NCBI GenBank assembly: GCA_004357495.1
Contig: SMWD01000146.1
Coordinates: forward strand, 1 to 43,073
From: Gammaproteobacteria bacterium
GTDB lineage: Bacteria > Pseudomonadota > Gammaproteobacteria > Steroidobacterales > GCA-2729495
Reading direction: 5' to 3'
Length of the DNA: 43,073 nt
The position numbers and the translations under genes were made by a program. The notes beneath the pieces were generated by a model, which saw nothing but the letters and a program-made list of their open reading frames with translations, made no database searches and was not told the DNA's origin. The first letter of the stretch is position 1; each line of letters begins with the position of its first letter. Below, one piece after another: positions 9,815-22,250 of this stretch.

Positions 9815-11485
9815 TTATTCGTCTGCGTCCTCCCGCAATGCCCGGCGCAGAATTTTCCCGACCGCCGTCTTCGGCAACGTGTCGCGGAACTCGACCAGCT
9901 TCGGCACCTTGTAGGCGGCAAGGTTTTCGCGGCAATAATCGCGGATCTCGTCCACCGTAACTGAACTGCCCGCTCTGAGCACCACGAATACCTTGACGAT
10001 TTCGCGCCCGGCATTGTTCTTGACGCCGATACACGCGGCTTCGACAATCTCCGGATGCATGGTCACGACGTTCTCGACCTCGTTCGGGTACACGTTGAAA
10101 CCGGACACGATGATCATATCCTTCTTGCGATCGACGATCCGGAAAAAACCGTTCTCATCCACCGTCGCAATATCGCCGGTTTTCAGATACCCGTCGGGCG
10201 TCATCGCGGCGGCCGTTGCCGCATCGTCATTCCAGTAACCCGACATGACCTGCGGGCCACTGACGCAAAGCTCACCCGGTTCACCGACCGGCACCTCCTT
10301 GCCGTTTTCATCACGCAGCGAGATGTCAGTCGATGGCAGTGGCAGCCCGATGCTGCCGGAGAATCCGGGTATGTTGACCGGGTTCGACGTCACCACCGGC
10401 GAGGTCTCGGACAACCCATAGCCCTCGATAATCTCCGTGCCCGTGACTTTAAACCACTTTTGCGCCGTGTCGTCCATGACCGCCATGCCACCGGCCGACG
10501 CGAGGTCGAGCGACGAGAAATCCACCTCGGCAAACCGCGGATGATTGATCAGACTCTGGTACAGGGTATTGACGCCGGTGATGGCCGTGAATTTCCATTT
10601 TTTGAGCTCGGCGATGAAACCGGCAGTATCGCGGGGATCGGTGATCAGGATGTTCTGCGCGCCAAAATACAAGTAGGTCAGGCAATTACAGGTCAGCGCA
10701 TAGACATGGTACAACGGCAGCGCCGTGATCATGATTTCCGCGCCCTCATCAACCCGGCTGTCAAACCAGGCACCAAGTTGCCGAACGTTCGCCACCAGAT
10801 TCCCATGCGTCAGCGTGGCGCCTTTCGAACGACCGGTAGTACCACCGGTGTACTGCAGGCATGCAATATCGTCTGCGGACAATGATACTGACTGCCCGCG
10901 ATCGGCCGGTGTCGCGAGCACTTCACGGATCGGAGTCTGGTTCGCAAGCGTGTACGCCGGAACCATGCGCTTGACGTAGCGCACGACGAAGTTGACCAGT
11001 GGCCGGCGCGGAAACCCGAGCAGATCGCCGATCCCGGTGACCACCACCTGTTCCACCGAAGTCTCGTCGATGATCTCGGCCAGCGTCGCGGCCGCGGTCG
11101 ACGCGATCACGATCGCACGCGCTCGGGAGTCAATTAACTGATGCTCCAGCTCTCGTGCCGTATACAACGGATTTACATTCACAATGACCATGCCGGCCCG
11201 CAGGACCCCAAACAGTGTGATCGGATACTGCAGCAGGTTCGGCATCATGATCGCAACCCGATCGCCGCGGTCGAGGCCGGTTTCGGTTTGCAGCCAGGCG
11301 GCGAAGCGCGCCGACAGATCATCCAGTTCCGTGTAACTGATCGTGTGACCGTAGTTTGTAAATGCCGGCCTGTCGGCGTATTTCTCGCAGGCCTCCGCAA
11401 AAAGATCGACCAGAGATTCCTCGGGATCGAGCTCGATCGTATGCGGTATGCCGGCCGGATAACTTCGTAGCCAGGATTTATCCAT
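9815..11485 (-). CDS. fadD: Long-chain fatty-acid--CoA ligase (AMP-forming)
   Basis: YTGGTTGRSKGATLTHGN, YGLSETSPVV, YLKTGDIATVDENGFFRIVDRKKDMIIVSGFNVYPNEVE; start at MDKSWLRSYPAGIP (11485). Confidence 0.9.
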   Translation of the reverse strand: MDKSWLRSYPAGIPHTIELDPEESLVDLFAEACEKYADRPAFTNYGHTISYTELDDLSARFAAWLQTETGLDRGDRVAIMMPNLLQYPITLFGVLRAGMVIVNVNPLYTARELEHQLIDSRARAIVIASTAAATLAEIIDETSVEQVVVTGIGDLLGFPRRPLVNFVVRYVKRMVPAYTLANQTPIREVLATPADRGQSVSLSADDIACLQYTGGTTGRSKGATLTHGNLVANVRQLGAWFDSRVDEGAEIMITALPLYHVYALTCNCLTYLYFGAQNILITDPRDTAGFIAELKKWKFTAITGVNTLYQSLINHPRFAEVDFSSLDLASAGGMAVMDDTAQKWFKVTGTEIIEGYGLSETSPVVTSNPVNIPGFSGSIGLPLPSTDISLRDENGKEVPVGEPGELCVSGPQVMSGYWNDDAATAAAMTPDGYLKTGDIATVDENGFFRIVDRKKDMIIVSGFNVYPNEVENVVTMHPEIVEAACIGVKNNAGREIVKVFVVLRAGSSVTVDEIRDYCRENLAAYKVPKLVEFRDTLPKTAVGKILRRALREDADE

Positions 11486-11671
11486 GAATTTTCGCTGTTG
11501 TATGCGTGCCTGATGCGACCCGGGTGATACCGACGGATCCCCGTCGCCCGGGCCGAAAACCCGCACCATTGTCGCATCGGCGCCAGGGCTTTGCACCCGG
11601 TCCGCGCAGGCCCCGGGCGCGCGCCGGCGTGGCACGCCATCCGGATAGCTGTTACCTTGCCCGCGAGCGGC

Positions 11672-11701
11672 TTGCACGCTCGCAAGGCCACTTGCTATAA
11701 G
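11672..11701 (+). promoter_or_regulatory. Candidate sigma70-type promoter upstream of HMGR-MK
   Basis: TTGCAC (11672-11677), 18-bp spacer, TATAAG (11696-11701). Confidence 0.45.
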
Positions 11702-11706
11702 TATAA

Positions 11707-11725
11707 GTGAACGGCATCGGTTCAC
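11707..11725. promoter_or_regulatory. Candidate operator, inverted repeat GTGAAC-N7-GTTCAC
   Basis: Perfect 6-bp arms immediately downstream of the candidate -10 box. Confidence 0.35.
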
Positions 11726-11729
11726 ATAG

Positions 11730-13990
<2,261 letters not shown>

Positions 13991-13994
<4 letters not shown>

Positions 13995-14560
13995 GCGCAG
14001 CACGCCAGCCCGTATCCAATCCGTCCGAATCGCTGATCCTCGTCGACGACGACGATCGGGAAATCGGTTTCTGCTCCAAGGCCGAGTGCCACGAGGGCAA
14101 CGGCCGGTTGCATCGTGCGTTCTCCGTATTCTTGTTCAATGAGGCGGGCGAACTCCTGATCCAGCAGCGCAGTGAACACAAACCACTGTGGCCGATGTAC
14201 TGGGCAAATAGCTGCTGCAGCCACCCGCGCGAATCTGAATCCGTTGTGGATGCAGGTCGGCGCCGCGTACAAGAAGAGCTGCATGTCGAATGCAACCTGC
14301 ACTTCCTGTACAAATTTAAATATCAGGCTCATTTCGAAAACCTCGGCGCGGAACACGAGCTATGCCATGTCTTCACCGGCGTCATCGAGGGCGTTGTCTC
14401 GGCACACCCGGAAGAGATTGCGGCGACGCGATTCATCGGTCCGGATGAACTGACCGCCGAGATAGCAGCCGACCCGGGCCGCTTTACACCGTGGCTCAAG
14501 CTGGAGTGGGAACGTATCAGCGCCGATTTTCTCGAGAGTATCCTCGCCCGGATTCCCTGA
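13991..14560 (+). CDS. idi: Isopentenyl-diphosphate delta-isomerase, type 1
   Basis: GTG start overlaps HMGR-MK stop (GTGA). Motifs LHRAFSVFLFNEAGELLIQQRSEHKPLWPMYWANSCCSHPRESE and RRVQEEL. Confidence 0.92.
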
Positions 14561-14585
14561 GTCGCGGAGCAAATAACCGGCGCAA

Positions 14586-15110
14586 TCAGAAGCCGATTCG
14601 ATACTCGACGACGACTTGCTCGCTATCCGGATCGATTTCCAGCCGCATGCCCGGCTCATCCTTCTCGCGCACCAGCGCCGAGAAAATGCCGGTCTGCTGC
14701 GAGCCTTGCTTGATCCAATCCAGCAAGCGAAGTCGCAGCGGGCGTTTGCTCTGCTCGGCAATCACCCCGGGATCGCTCCCCTGATAGACAATCACCGACT
14801 GCCCGCTGCCAACCGGGTCGACAGTTCTCAACACGAGCGCCAGTTCTTCCTGCGACATCGGGAAACCCGGCAGATCGGTCGAGCCCTGGTCGAGGTTGTC
14901 AGTATGATCGACCCGCTGCCGTTCGCCGAGATGGCCCGTATCGAGAGAAATACCCGCGTAATTTGCATCGAACAGGGCGGCGAAATCTTCGGCCACGGCC
15001 AGCTGTATCCCGCAGAGACCGACCGCTGCCGTCAATGTCGCCAGGTACCGTGCGCCCCGCCTGACTGTTCCTGCTATGTGTATTCCGGCCAAATTCAAGC
15101 TGCCAACCAT
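14586..15110 (-). CDS. Hypothetical exported protein
   Basis: 174 aa with N-terminal hydrophobic signal-like segment; no family recognised. Confidence 0.6.
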   Translation of the reverse strand: MVGSLNLAGIHIAGTVRRGARYLATLTAAVGLCGIQLAVAEDFAALFDANYAGISLDTGHLGERQRVDHTDNLDQGSTDLPGFPMSQEELALVLRTVDPVGSGQSVIVYQGSDPGVIAEQSKRPLRLRLLDWIKQGSQQTGIFSALVREKDEPGMRLEIDPDSEQVVVEYRIGF

Positions 15111-15263
15111 CCACGCCGCAAACCGAAGTATGGGATACAGAATAGAGGCCGCCGGTGGCTCGAACTACGATCGCTGTCACCGTTTTTCGGGTGTTTTCAG
15201 GATTTCGTTAAATCGCCGGCGCATTCGGTGGCCAGGCCACGACGGTGCCGGCAGGCCGGGGTT

Positions 15264-15707
15264 TCAGCCCGCCTTGATCTCGATCTGCTGCGGCTCGACG
15301 ACCTCGAGCTTCGGCAGATGCACGGTCAGCACACCATCCTTGCTGTCGGCATTGATTGCAGATTCATCGACATCCGGCGGCAGCGTAAAGCGGCGCGCGA
15401 ATGATCCATACAAGGATTCCACTCGATGCTGCTGCTCGTCATCAGCGGTCTTCGCGTAGCGTCGTTCACCCTTGATCGTGATCACACCGTCATTGATCGT
15501 TACATCGATCGCGTCTTTCGCGACCTCGGGTAACTCTGCCTTGATCAGGTATTCCTGCGATGTCTCCGAGATGTTTGCGACGGGCCGCCAATATTGGCCA
15601 CTGTCGTCATTCACGCCGGCGAACTGCAGGTCTCGGCCCGGCCGCCTGCCCAGACGATTGAAAATGTCCTCGAATTCGCGAAACGGACTCCATGTCACCA
15701 GTGTCAT
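15264..15707 (-). CDS. Small heat shock protein, Hsp20/alpha-crystallin family
   Basis: WSPFREFEDIFNRL, alpha-crystallin domain ETSQEYLIKAELPEVAKDAIDVTINDGVITIKGERR...YGSFARRFTLPPDVDESAINADSKDGVLTVHLPK. Confidence 0.96.
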   Translation of the reverse strand: MTLVTWSPFREFEDIFNRLGRRPGRDLQFAGVNDDSGQYWRPVANISETSQEYLIKAELPEVAKDAIDVTINDGVITIKGERRYAKTADDEQQHRVESLYGSFARRFTLPPDVDESAINADSKDGVLTVHLPKLEVVEPQQIEIKAG

Positions 15708-15766
15708 GTTTATCTCTCCTGCTATCTGTTTAAACTACGATGCTTGCTGCACCCTCTTGATCTTGA

Positions 15767-15794
15767 ATATGGGGTCCAACCGACGCATTTCAAT
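15767..15794 (-). promoter_or_regulatory. Candidate sigma32 (RpoH) heat-shock promoter for hsp20
   Basis: On the minus strand: ATTGAAA, 13-bp spacer, CCCCATAT; about 60 bp upstream of the ATG. Confidence 0.65.
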
Positions 15795-16008
15795 ACCCCG
15801 CGTGACAATTCATATACGTAGAGATACGTATCCCCGGCCAAACCGCCGGCTTGCCGACCGGCGGCGGACATTCGTGCGCATTTTCCATGCTTGCGCACAC
15901 GCCGCCTTTAGCCGATCATCGCAAACAACCATATTCCGAAGTCGGCGGTCGGGAAGATCGGGCCTTGCCCGCCGCCCGCAATCGGCGATGGCCCGCAGGA
16001 GAGACTGG

Positions 16009-16341
16009 ATGGCCGACAACGCCTGGCAGATATTCAAGATGGATGACCTGATAGACAAGGTCGAAGGCACGGATCCACGCTTTTATGAGTTTCTGCGCGT
16101 GCCTGCCATTAGTTGCGCGATCTACCGGCTACCGGCCGGTGCGAAAGACATGCAGGCACCGCATCTGGAAGATGAAATCTATGTTGTCATCGCCGGTCGC
16201 GCACGCTTGCGCATCGGCGACAAGGAACACCAGATCAGCAAGGGCACGATTTTATACGTGCGCGCAACCTCGCAGCACTCGTTCTTCGATATCGAGGAAG
16301 ACCTGACTGTCCTGACATTCTTCGGCGCAACGGGTTCATGA
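16009..16341 (+). CDS. Cupin-domain protein
   Basis: 110 aa MADNAWQIFK...; LEDEIYVVIAGRARLRIGDKEHQISKGTILYVRATSQHSFFDI cupin motif. Confidence 0.85.
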   Translation: MADNAWQIFKMDDLIDKVEGTDPRFYEFLRVPAISCAIYRLPAGAKDMQAPHLEDEIYVVIAGRARLRIGDKEHQISKGTILYVRATSQHSFFDIEEDLTVLTFFGATGS

Positions 16342-16375
16342 ATAGCCCGGGAAAAAACGGCCGGCAGCCGACTAG

Positions 16376-18157
16376 CTAGAACTGCTCCTCCGACAACGTC
16401 ATGGTGGCATCGCCGCCCGATTCCACGGCCTTGCGATAGGCACCCGTCAGCGGCAGCGCCTGCTCCGCGAAGAACCGCGCAGTGACCAGCTTCGTCTCGT
16501 AGAACGACGGATCGTCGGCGCCCTCGGCCAGGCATTCCGCTGCAACCACGGCGGCCCGGGCCAGCTGCCATCCCCCCATCAGCGTACCCGCCAACATCAG
16601 GAAATTGAACGAAATCGCTCCGGCTACATCGTCGTTCGCACCGGCGTGCGCAAACAACCACTCGGACGCCCCCACCAGGTCATCGACTGACTCGCCCAGC
16701 GCCGTGCGTATCGTGGCGAGTTGATCACCGTGGCGCTCGAGTTCGGCATCGATTGCCTTGATATCGACGATCAGGCTCTGCAGCGCCACGCCGCGGTCAC
16801 GGAGAATCTTGCGCCCGACCAGGTCGGCCGCCTGGATGCCCGTCGTACCCTCGTAGATCGTTGTGATCCGCGCATCGCGCATATACTGGGCGGCCCCGGT
16901 CTCTTCGATATAACCCATACCGCCGTGTACCTGCAGACCGATTGAGGTCAGTTCCTGCCCCGTCTCGGTGCACCAGCCCTTGACGATCGGTGTCAGAAGG
17001 TCGAGCCGGGCCTGCTCACTCGTGCGCACGGCCGCGTCCGGATGATGATGTGCACGATCGAGGTGTGCGGCGGCCACGTAGGTCAGCGCGCGCATCGCCT
17101 CGATATGCGACTTCATATGCATCAGCATCCGGCGCACGTCCGGATGCTTGATAATGGTCACGGCGGCGTCGTAGCCGACCTTGTTCCCCTGCACGCGCTC
17201 CTTCGCGTATGCCAGCGCCAACTGATAGGCGCGCTCCGAAATCGCCACGCCTTCGAGACCAACACTCAACCTCGCGTGATTCATCATCGTAAACATGCAG
17301 GCAAGACCCTTATTCATCTCACCGAGGAGGTATCCATAGGCATCGTCGAACGCCAGCACACAGGTCGGGCTGCCGTGAATACCGAGCTTGTGCTCGACCG
17401 AGATCGGCGTCACATGGTTTCGCTCGCCGATGGATCCGTCGGCACCAATGCGGAACTTGGGTACGACAAACAGGCTCAGCCCCTTGACGCCGTCCGGCGC
17501 GCCGACCAGACGGGCGAGAACCAGGTGAATGACGTTATCCGTCATGTCGTGATCGCCCCAGGTAATGAAGATTTTCTGCCCGGTGATCCGATAGCCCTTC
17601 CCATCCCCGTCCGGAACGGCCTGCGAGCGGACCGCCGCAAGGTCCGTACCCGCCTGTGGTTCCGTCAGGTTCATCGTGCCGGTCCACTCGCCCGAGACCA
17701 TCTTCTCGAGCACCAGCGCGTGCAGTTCTGCGTCGCCATGATGCTCGATCGCCCGCGCGGCACCCTGCGTCAGCAGGGTACAAATCGACCACGCGAGGCA
17801 AGCTGACTGCATCATCTCCTCGACCGCGAGGCCGACGAGATACGGCAGGCCCTGCCCGCCATGCTTGGTCGACTGCGAGATACTCGTCCAGCCATCGCTG
17901 ACGAACTGCCGGTAAACGGATATGAATTCCTCGGCGACAATGACCCGCCCATCTTCGACGCGCGTGCCCTTGGCATCGCCAATGCGATTCAACGGCGCTA
18001 TGACCTCGCCCGCAAGTTGCCCGGCTTCTTCGAGAATGGCCTCGACCAGATCGACGGTCGCCTCCTCGAACCCCGGCATAGTGTTAATCTGATCGAGGCT
18101 GGCCAGCTCGCGAATCACGAACAGCATGTCCTTGGTCGGTGCCTGATAATCCGACAT
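16376..18157 (-). CDS. Acyl-CoA dehydrogenase
   Basis: MNLTEPQAGTDLAAVRS, ITGQKIFITWGDHD, VHGGMGYIEETGAAQYMRDARITTIYEGTTGIQA; start MSDYQAPTKD at 18157. Confidence 0.93.
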   Translation of the reverse strand: MSDYQAPTKDMLFVIRELASLDQINTMPGFEEATVDLVEAILEEAGQLAGEVIAPLNRIGDAKGTRVEDGRVIVAEEFISVYRQFVSDGWTSISQSTKHGGQGLPYLVGLAVEEMMQSACLAWSICTLLTQGAARAIEHHGDAELHALVLEKMVSGEWTGTMNLTEPQAGTDLAAVRSQAVPDGDGKGYRITGQKIFITWGDHDMTDNVIHLVLARLVGAPDGVKGLSLFVVPKFRIGADGSIGERNHVTPISVEHKLGIHGSPTCVLAFDDAYGYLLGEMNKGLACMFTMMNHARLSVGLEGVAISERAYQLALAYAKERVQGNKVGYDAAVTIIKHPDVRRMLMHMKSHIEAMRALTYVAAAHLDRAHHHPDAAVRTSEQARLDLLTPIVKGWCTETGQELTSIGLQVHGGMGYIEETGAAQYMRDARITTIYEGTTGIQAADLVGRKILRDRGVALQSLIVDIKAIDAELERHGDQLATIRTALGESVDDLVGASEWLFAHAGANDDVAGAISFNFLMLAGTLMGGWQLARAAVVAAECLAEGADDPSFYETKLVTARFFAEQALPLTGAYRKAVESGGDATMTLSEEQF

Positions 18158-18239
18158 TGATGAATCTCCTGAGTAAGGACCGGGTATTCTATCAATACGC
18201 GAGCCGCCGATAGTCCGTATTTCCCGAAAAAGGGTATCG

Positions 18240-19103
18240 ATGAACACATCAGCCAACACATTTGTACTGACGATAGTCTGCCCGGACACGGTGGGGATCG
18301 TCGCTGCGGTATCGGGATATCTGACAGCCCAGAATTTCTTCATCGAGGAATCGAGCCACTACGGTGACCGGGAGTCTCGACGCTTCTTCATGCGGACACA
18401 ATTCACGCCATCGGGCGCTGCCGTCTCGCGCTCGGCGTTCGTGGCAGACTTTGCACCGATCGCCGATAAATTTACTATGGAGTGGCAGATTCACGACTTG
18501 CAAATCCTGCCGCGAATACTGATCGTCGCATCGAAACACGACCACTGCGTCAACGATCTGCTATACCGCTATCGAATCGGCGCACTGCGCATGGAGATTC
18601 CGGCCATCGTGTCCAATCACATGGACCTGTCGGACCTGGCCGAGTGGCACCGGATTCCGTTCTTCCATGTGCCGATCAGCCCGGACACCAAGCCCGAGGC
18701 CGAACGGCGCTTGCTGGACATCATCGAAGACACCAAGGCCGACACGATCGTGCTCGCTCGCTACATGCAAATCCTCAGCAACGAACTTTGCACACAACTT
18801 GCGGGCCGAACGATCAATATTCATCACTCGTTTCTGCCCGGCTTCAAGGGCGCGCGACCTTACCACAAGGCGCATGAGCATGGCGTCAAGTTGATCGGTG
18901 CAACAGCGCACTACGTCAGCACCGAACTGGACGAAGGGCCGATCATCGAGCAAACGGTCGAGCGCGTGGACCATACCCATACCGTCGAGGAACTCATCGC
19001 CGTAGGACGCGATGTGGAGAGCATCACGCTGGCCCGGGCAGTGAAGCTGCATATCGACCACCGCGTGTTCGTGAACGGGAACAAAACCGTGGTGTTTCGG
19101 TAA
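18240..19103 (+). CDS. purU: Formyltetrahydrofolate deformylase
   Basis: N-terminal ACT-like segment; NIHHSFLPGFKGARPYHKAHEHGVKLIGATAHYVSTELDEGPIIEQ. Confidence 0.95.
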   Translation: MNTSANTFVLTIVCPDTVGIVAAVSGYLTAQNFFIEESSHYGDRESRRFFMRTQFTPSGAAVSRSAFVADFAPIADKFTMEWQIHDLQILPRILIVASKHDHCVNDLLYRYRIGALRMEIPAIVSNHMDLSDLAEWHRIPFFHVPISPDTKPEAERRLLDIIEDTKADTIVLARYMQILSNELCTQLAGRTINIHHSFLPGFKGARPYHKAHEHGVKLIGATAHYVSTELDEGPIIEQTVERVDHTHTVEELIAVGRDVESITLARAVKLHIDHRVFVNGNKTVVFR

Positions 19104-19218
19104 ATAAGGTACCGGGTGACTGGTGGCTCACACACTGGCGCAAGAGGCCCGGATGATGTGGGCGTACAAAGATCGTGCGTGGTGCGGGTGCGCGGGGCGC
19201 CGCAAGGCCCCCGCCGGG

Positions 19219-19244
19219 AATCGCGGCTAAAGCCGCTCCCACAA
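19219..19244 (-). repeat. REP-like palindrome
   Basis: aatcgcggctaaagccgctcccacaa; convergent intergenic. Confidence 0.85.
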
Positions 19245-19282
19245 GAGCTGCGCAAATACGCTTATTCGGGAAAGGTACCTTT

Positions 19283-20344
19283 TCACCCGTTCACAATCGG
19301 GCCCAGCGCCTCGGCCGCTTCGCGCAGCGTCGTCTCGGTCGTATCCCAGTCAATACAACCGTCCGTTACCGAAACGCCGTATCGCAGTTCCGACAGGTCC
19401 GTCGGGATCTTCTGGTTACCCTCGTGCAGGTGGCTCTCCAGCATCAGGCCGATGATCGAGCGACTGCCGCCCACCACCTGGTCGATGCAGTTGCGTGCTA
19501 CTACAGGCTGCACTTGCGGGTCTTTGTTACTGTTCGCATGGCTGCAATCGATGACAATGCGATCCGGCAAGCCGGCGGAACGCAGCGCCCGAGCCGCAGC
19601 CTCTACGCTCTCGGCAGCGTAGTTCGGACCGCTGCTGCCGCCGCGGAGCACGATATGACCGTAACGATTGCCGGCAGTCCGGAACACGGCGGTCCGGCCG
19701 TCCTGGTTGATGCCGAGAAAATGATGCGCCTGACGCGCCGACTGAAGTGCATCGATTGCGACCTGCAGGGAACCGTCGGTGCCATTCTTGAAGCCGACCG
19801 GCGTCGACAGGCCACTGGCCATTTCCCGGTGGGTCTGCGATTCGGTCGTGCGTGCACCGATCACCGTCCACGTGATCAACTCGCCCATGTATTGCGGCAT
19901 GACCGGATCCAGCGCTTCAGTGGCCGTCGGCAGGCCACGCGCGCCGAGGTCCAGCAGCAGTTTGCGTGCAAGCCGAATACCTTTGTCGATCCGGAACGAG
20001 TCATCCATGTCCGGATCGTTGATCAGACCTTTCCAGCCGACCGTCGTCCGCGGCTTCTCAAAATAGACGCGCATCAGGATAACCAGCGTATCTGCAAGGT
20101 CGGCGGCAAGTACCTGCAGCTTGCCTGCATACTCGTGGGCCGCCTCGATATCGTGCACCGAGCATGGACCGACTACGACAAATAGCCGCGGGTCCCGCCC
20201 GTCAATGATATTGCGTATCGTCGCGCGGCTTTCAAGGACGGTAGCTGTAGCCGCCGGCGTCATCGGCAGTTCCCCGCTGATATCCGCCGGGCTTGGCAGA
20301 ATTGTCTTACTGACGACATTGACGTTGTAAATCTTGCTGGTCAT
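19283..20344 (-). CDS. aroG: 3-deoxy-7-phosphoheptulonate synthase, class I (AroFGH type)
   Basis: LFVVVGPCSVHDIEAAHEYA, MRVYFEKPRTTVGWKGLINDPDMDDSF, GIRLARKLLLDLGARGLPTATE; start MTSKIYNVNVVS at 20344. The assignment among aroF/aroG/aroH is nominal. Confidence 0.92.
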   Translation of the reverse strand: MTSKIYNVNVVSKTILPSPADISGELPMTPAATATVLESRATIRNIIDGRDPRLFVVVGPCSVHDIEAAHEYAGKLQVLAADLADTLVILMRVYFEKPRTTVGWKGLINDPDMDDSFRIDKGIRLARKLLLDLGARGLPTATEALDPVMPQYMGELITWTVIGARTTESQTHREMASGLSTPVGFKNGTDGSLQVAIDALQSARQAHHFLGINQDGRTAVFRTAGNRYGHIVLRGGSSGPNYAAESVEAAARALRSAGLPDRIVIDCSHANSNKDPQVQPVVARNCIDQVVGGSRSIIGLMLESHLHEGNQKIPTDLSELRYGVSVTDGCIDWDTTETTLREAAEALGPIVNG

Positions 20345-20530
20345 AGCGGGTGCTTTTGTTCTGATTGTCGTTACGAGGGCCACGAGCCGGCCCACAAGCA
20401 TAGCAGTTATAAATCCCGGCCAACCGAGGCAGGGTATACGCCGAATCGGCATCGTGCCCGGGTCACGGGTAGCGTAGAATGGGATTAATGGCAGTAACCC
20501 CTCCAGCAACTCGATGACGGCAGCCGAACA

Positions 20531-21334
20531 GTGACCAGAGCGCGAAAACTGCGCGCCCGGCAGCGACTGGGCAAATACCGCATCGAACGACGGCTTGCCA
20601 ACGGGCCACGTGCCTCCGTCTATCAGGCCTACGATACGATCCACGGGGTCAAGGTCGCACTGAAAATCCCGGATCCCGGCATCCTGGACGAGGATTTCCT
20701 CGACGAATTCCGCCGGGAGGCGCGCCTGTCGGAGCGCATGGAACATCACAACGTGCTGCCGATTCAGAATGCCTGCTTCATAGACGATTTCTTTGTCATC
20801 GCAATGCCGCTTGGCATCGAAACCCTGGCCGACCGCATGAGCCGGCGGATGTCCACCGAACGTGCGCTCGACCTGACGCGCCAGGCCCTGGCCGCGGTCG
20901 CCCATGCGCACAGCCGCAAGATCATCCACTGCGATGTCAAGCCGGAAAACTTCATCCTCTTCGAGGATCACCGTCTGCGCCTGACCGATTTCGGCTTCTC
21001 GAAGATCGCGGTACGGCCCGTCGGCCAGGCATCCGGCTCGGGCACTATCGGGTATCTCGCGCCGGAGCAGGCGCTCGGCCGGCCGATGTTTCAATCCGAC
21101 GTGTTCGCGCTGGGGCTCGTCATCTACCAGATGTTCAGTGGAACGTTACCGGCGTGGCCATACAAGTGGCCACCACCGGGCTACCCGCGGATTCGCAGCA
21201 AGCTGCGGCCGAAGATGATGACCTGGTTGCGCACGGCGCTGGAGTTCAAACCCCAGAACCGGTACAAGAATGCCGTAACCATGGAAAGAGCATTCGACAA
21301 AATCCATGCGAAGCTGGTGAGGCGTGAGCGGTAA
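20531..21334 (+). CDS. Small soluble serine/threonine protein kinase (non-RD type)
   Basis: VALKIPDP, HCDVKPENFILF, LTDFGFSKI, GTIGYLAPEQALG; GTG start. Confidence 0.88.
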   Translation: MTRARKLRARQRLGKYRIERRLANGPRASVYQAYDTIHGVKVALKIPDPGILDEDFLDEFRREARLSERMEHHNVLPIQNACFIDDFFVIAMPLGIETLADRMSRRMSTERALDLTRQALAAVAHAHSRKIIHCDVKPENFILFEDHRLRLTDFGFSKIAVRPVGQASGSGTIGYLAPEQALGRPMFQSDVFALGLVIYQMFSGTLPAWPYKWPPPGYPRIRSKLRPKMMTWLRTALEFKPQNRYKNAVTMERAFDKIHAKLVRRER

Positions 21335-22196
21335 CGCGACCGAAAACTCGATCCGGCGCGGCACCCTGGACGGTGCCCGCATGTACGTCGGCAAAGCCAA
21401 CGTCGAAGCCGATCACTTCACAACCTGTCTCGGCGAGGTTGCAGGCGCGACGATCGCCGATATAGAGAAGCCCCGTCCGAACGAAGACTCCGCCGCAATC
21501 ATTCCGGTCAACGACGAATACCTCGTCCTGATCGTCGCCGACGGTGTCGGCGGCCTGGCCGGAGCGCGCAAGGCCTCGAACCTCACCGTCGCAATCATTC
21601 GCAAAGCCGTCGAACGTATCACCGAAACGACCGGCAGTCGGTTACGCACCGCGATACTCGACGGCATCGAGGCAGCCAACCGGGCCGTGCTCGACCTCGG
21701 CATCGGCTCGGCCAGCACCCTGGCCCTGGCCGAGATCGGCTCGGGATACGTGCGCACGTATCACGTCGGCGATTCCATCCTGCTGATCTGCGGTCAGCGG
21801 GGCCGCATCAAGATGATGACGACGCCACACTCGCCAATCGGATTCGCGATGGAAGCCGGCCTGATCGACGAATCGGAAGCCCTGCGTCACGACGAGCTGA
21901 ATCTGATCTTCAACGTCATCGGCTCGAGCGACATGCGCATCGAGATCGGATCCGAGCTGCCGATGGCACCACGCGACACCTTGTTGCTGGCCAGCGACGG
22001 GCTGACCGACAACGTGCTGCAGGAAGAAATCGTTGCCGCGATCCGGATAGGGCCGCTGGACGTCGCGCTCGAGAAACTGACCGACCTGGCGCAGGGGCGC
22101 ATGACCGGGCAGCAGGCCGACATGCCCTGCAAGCCGGACGACTACTCGGTGATCCTGTATCGCCCGAATACCGCCAAGCGCAAGACAGAGACCTGA
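21324..22196 (+). CDS. PP2C-family serine/threonine phosphatase
   Basis: RPNEDSAAI, VADGVGGLAGA, TYHVGDSILLI, LLASDGLTDNV, PDDYSVILY; overlaps the 3' end of the kinase gene. Confidence 0.88.
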   Translation: MSGNATENSIRRGTLDGARMYVGKANVEADHFTTCLGEVAGATIADIEKPRPNEDSAAIIPVNDEYLVLIVADGVGGLAGARKASNLTVAIIRKAVERITETTGSRLRTAILDGIEAANRAVLDLGIGSASTLALAEIGSGYVRTYHVGDSILLICGQRGRIKMMTTPHSPIGFAMEAGLIDESEALRHDELNLIFNVIGSSDMRIEIGSELPMAPRDTLLLASDGLTDNVLQEEIVAAIRIGPLDVALEKLTDLAQGRMTGQQADMPCKPDDYSVILYRPNTAKRKTET

Positions 22197-22250
22197 TCCG
22201 GCCTCTGCCGAACAGCCGGGCTCGAGGCAGCTTTACCAGGTGAACGCTCC

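Noticed and set aside
10055-10885. 276-aa + strand ORF
   Set aside because: Antisense to fadD, which has clear AMP-ligase motifs.
19103-19283. Possible small mobile element bounded by ggtacc motifs around the REP at 19219
   Set aside because: The ggtacc/gggtga motifs at each end are not true inverted repeats and no transposase or target duplication is visible.
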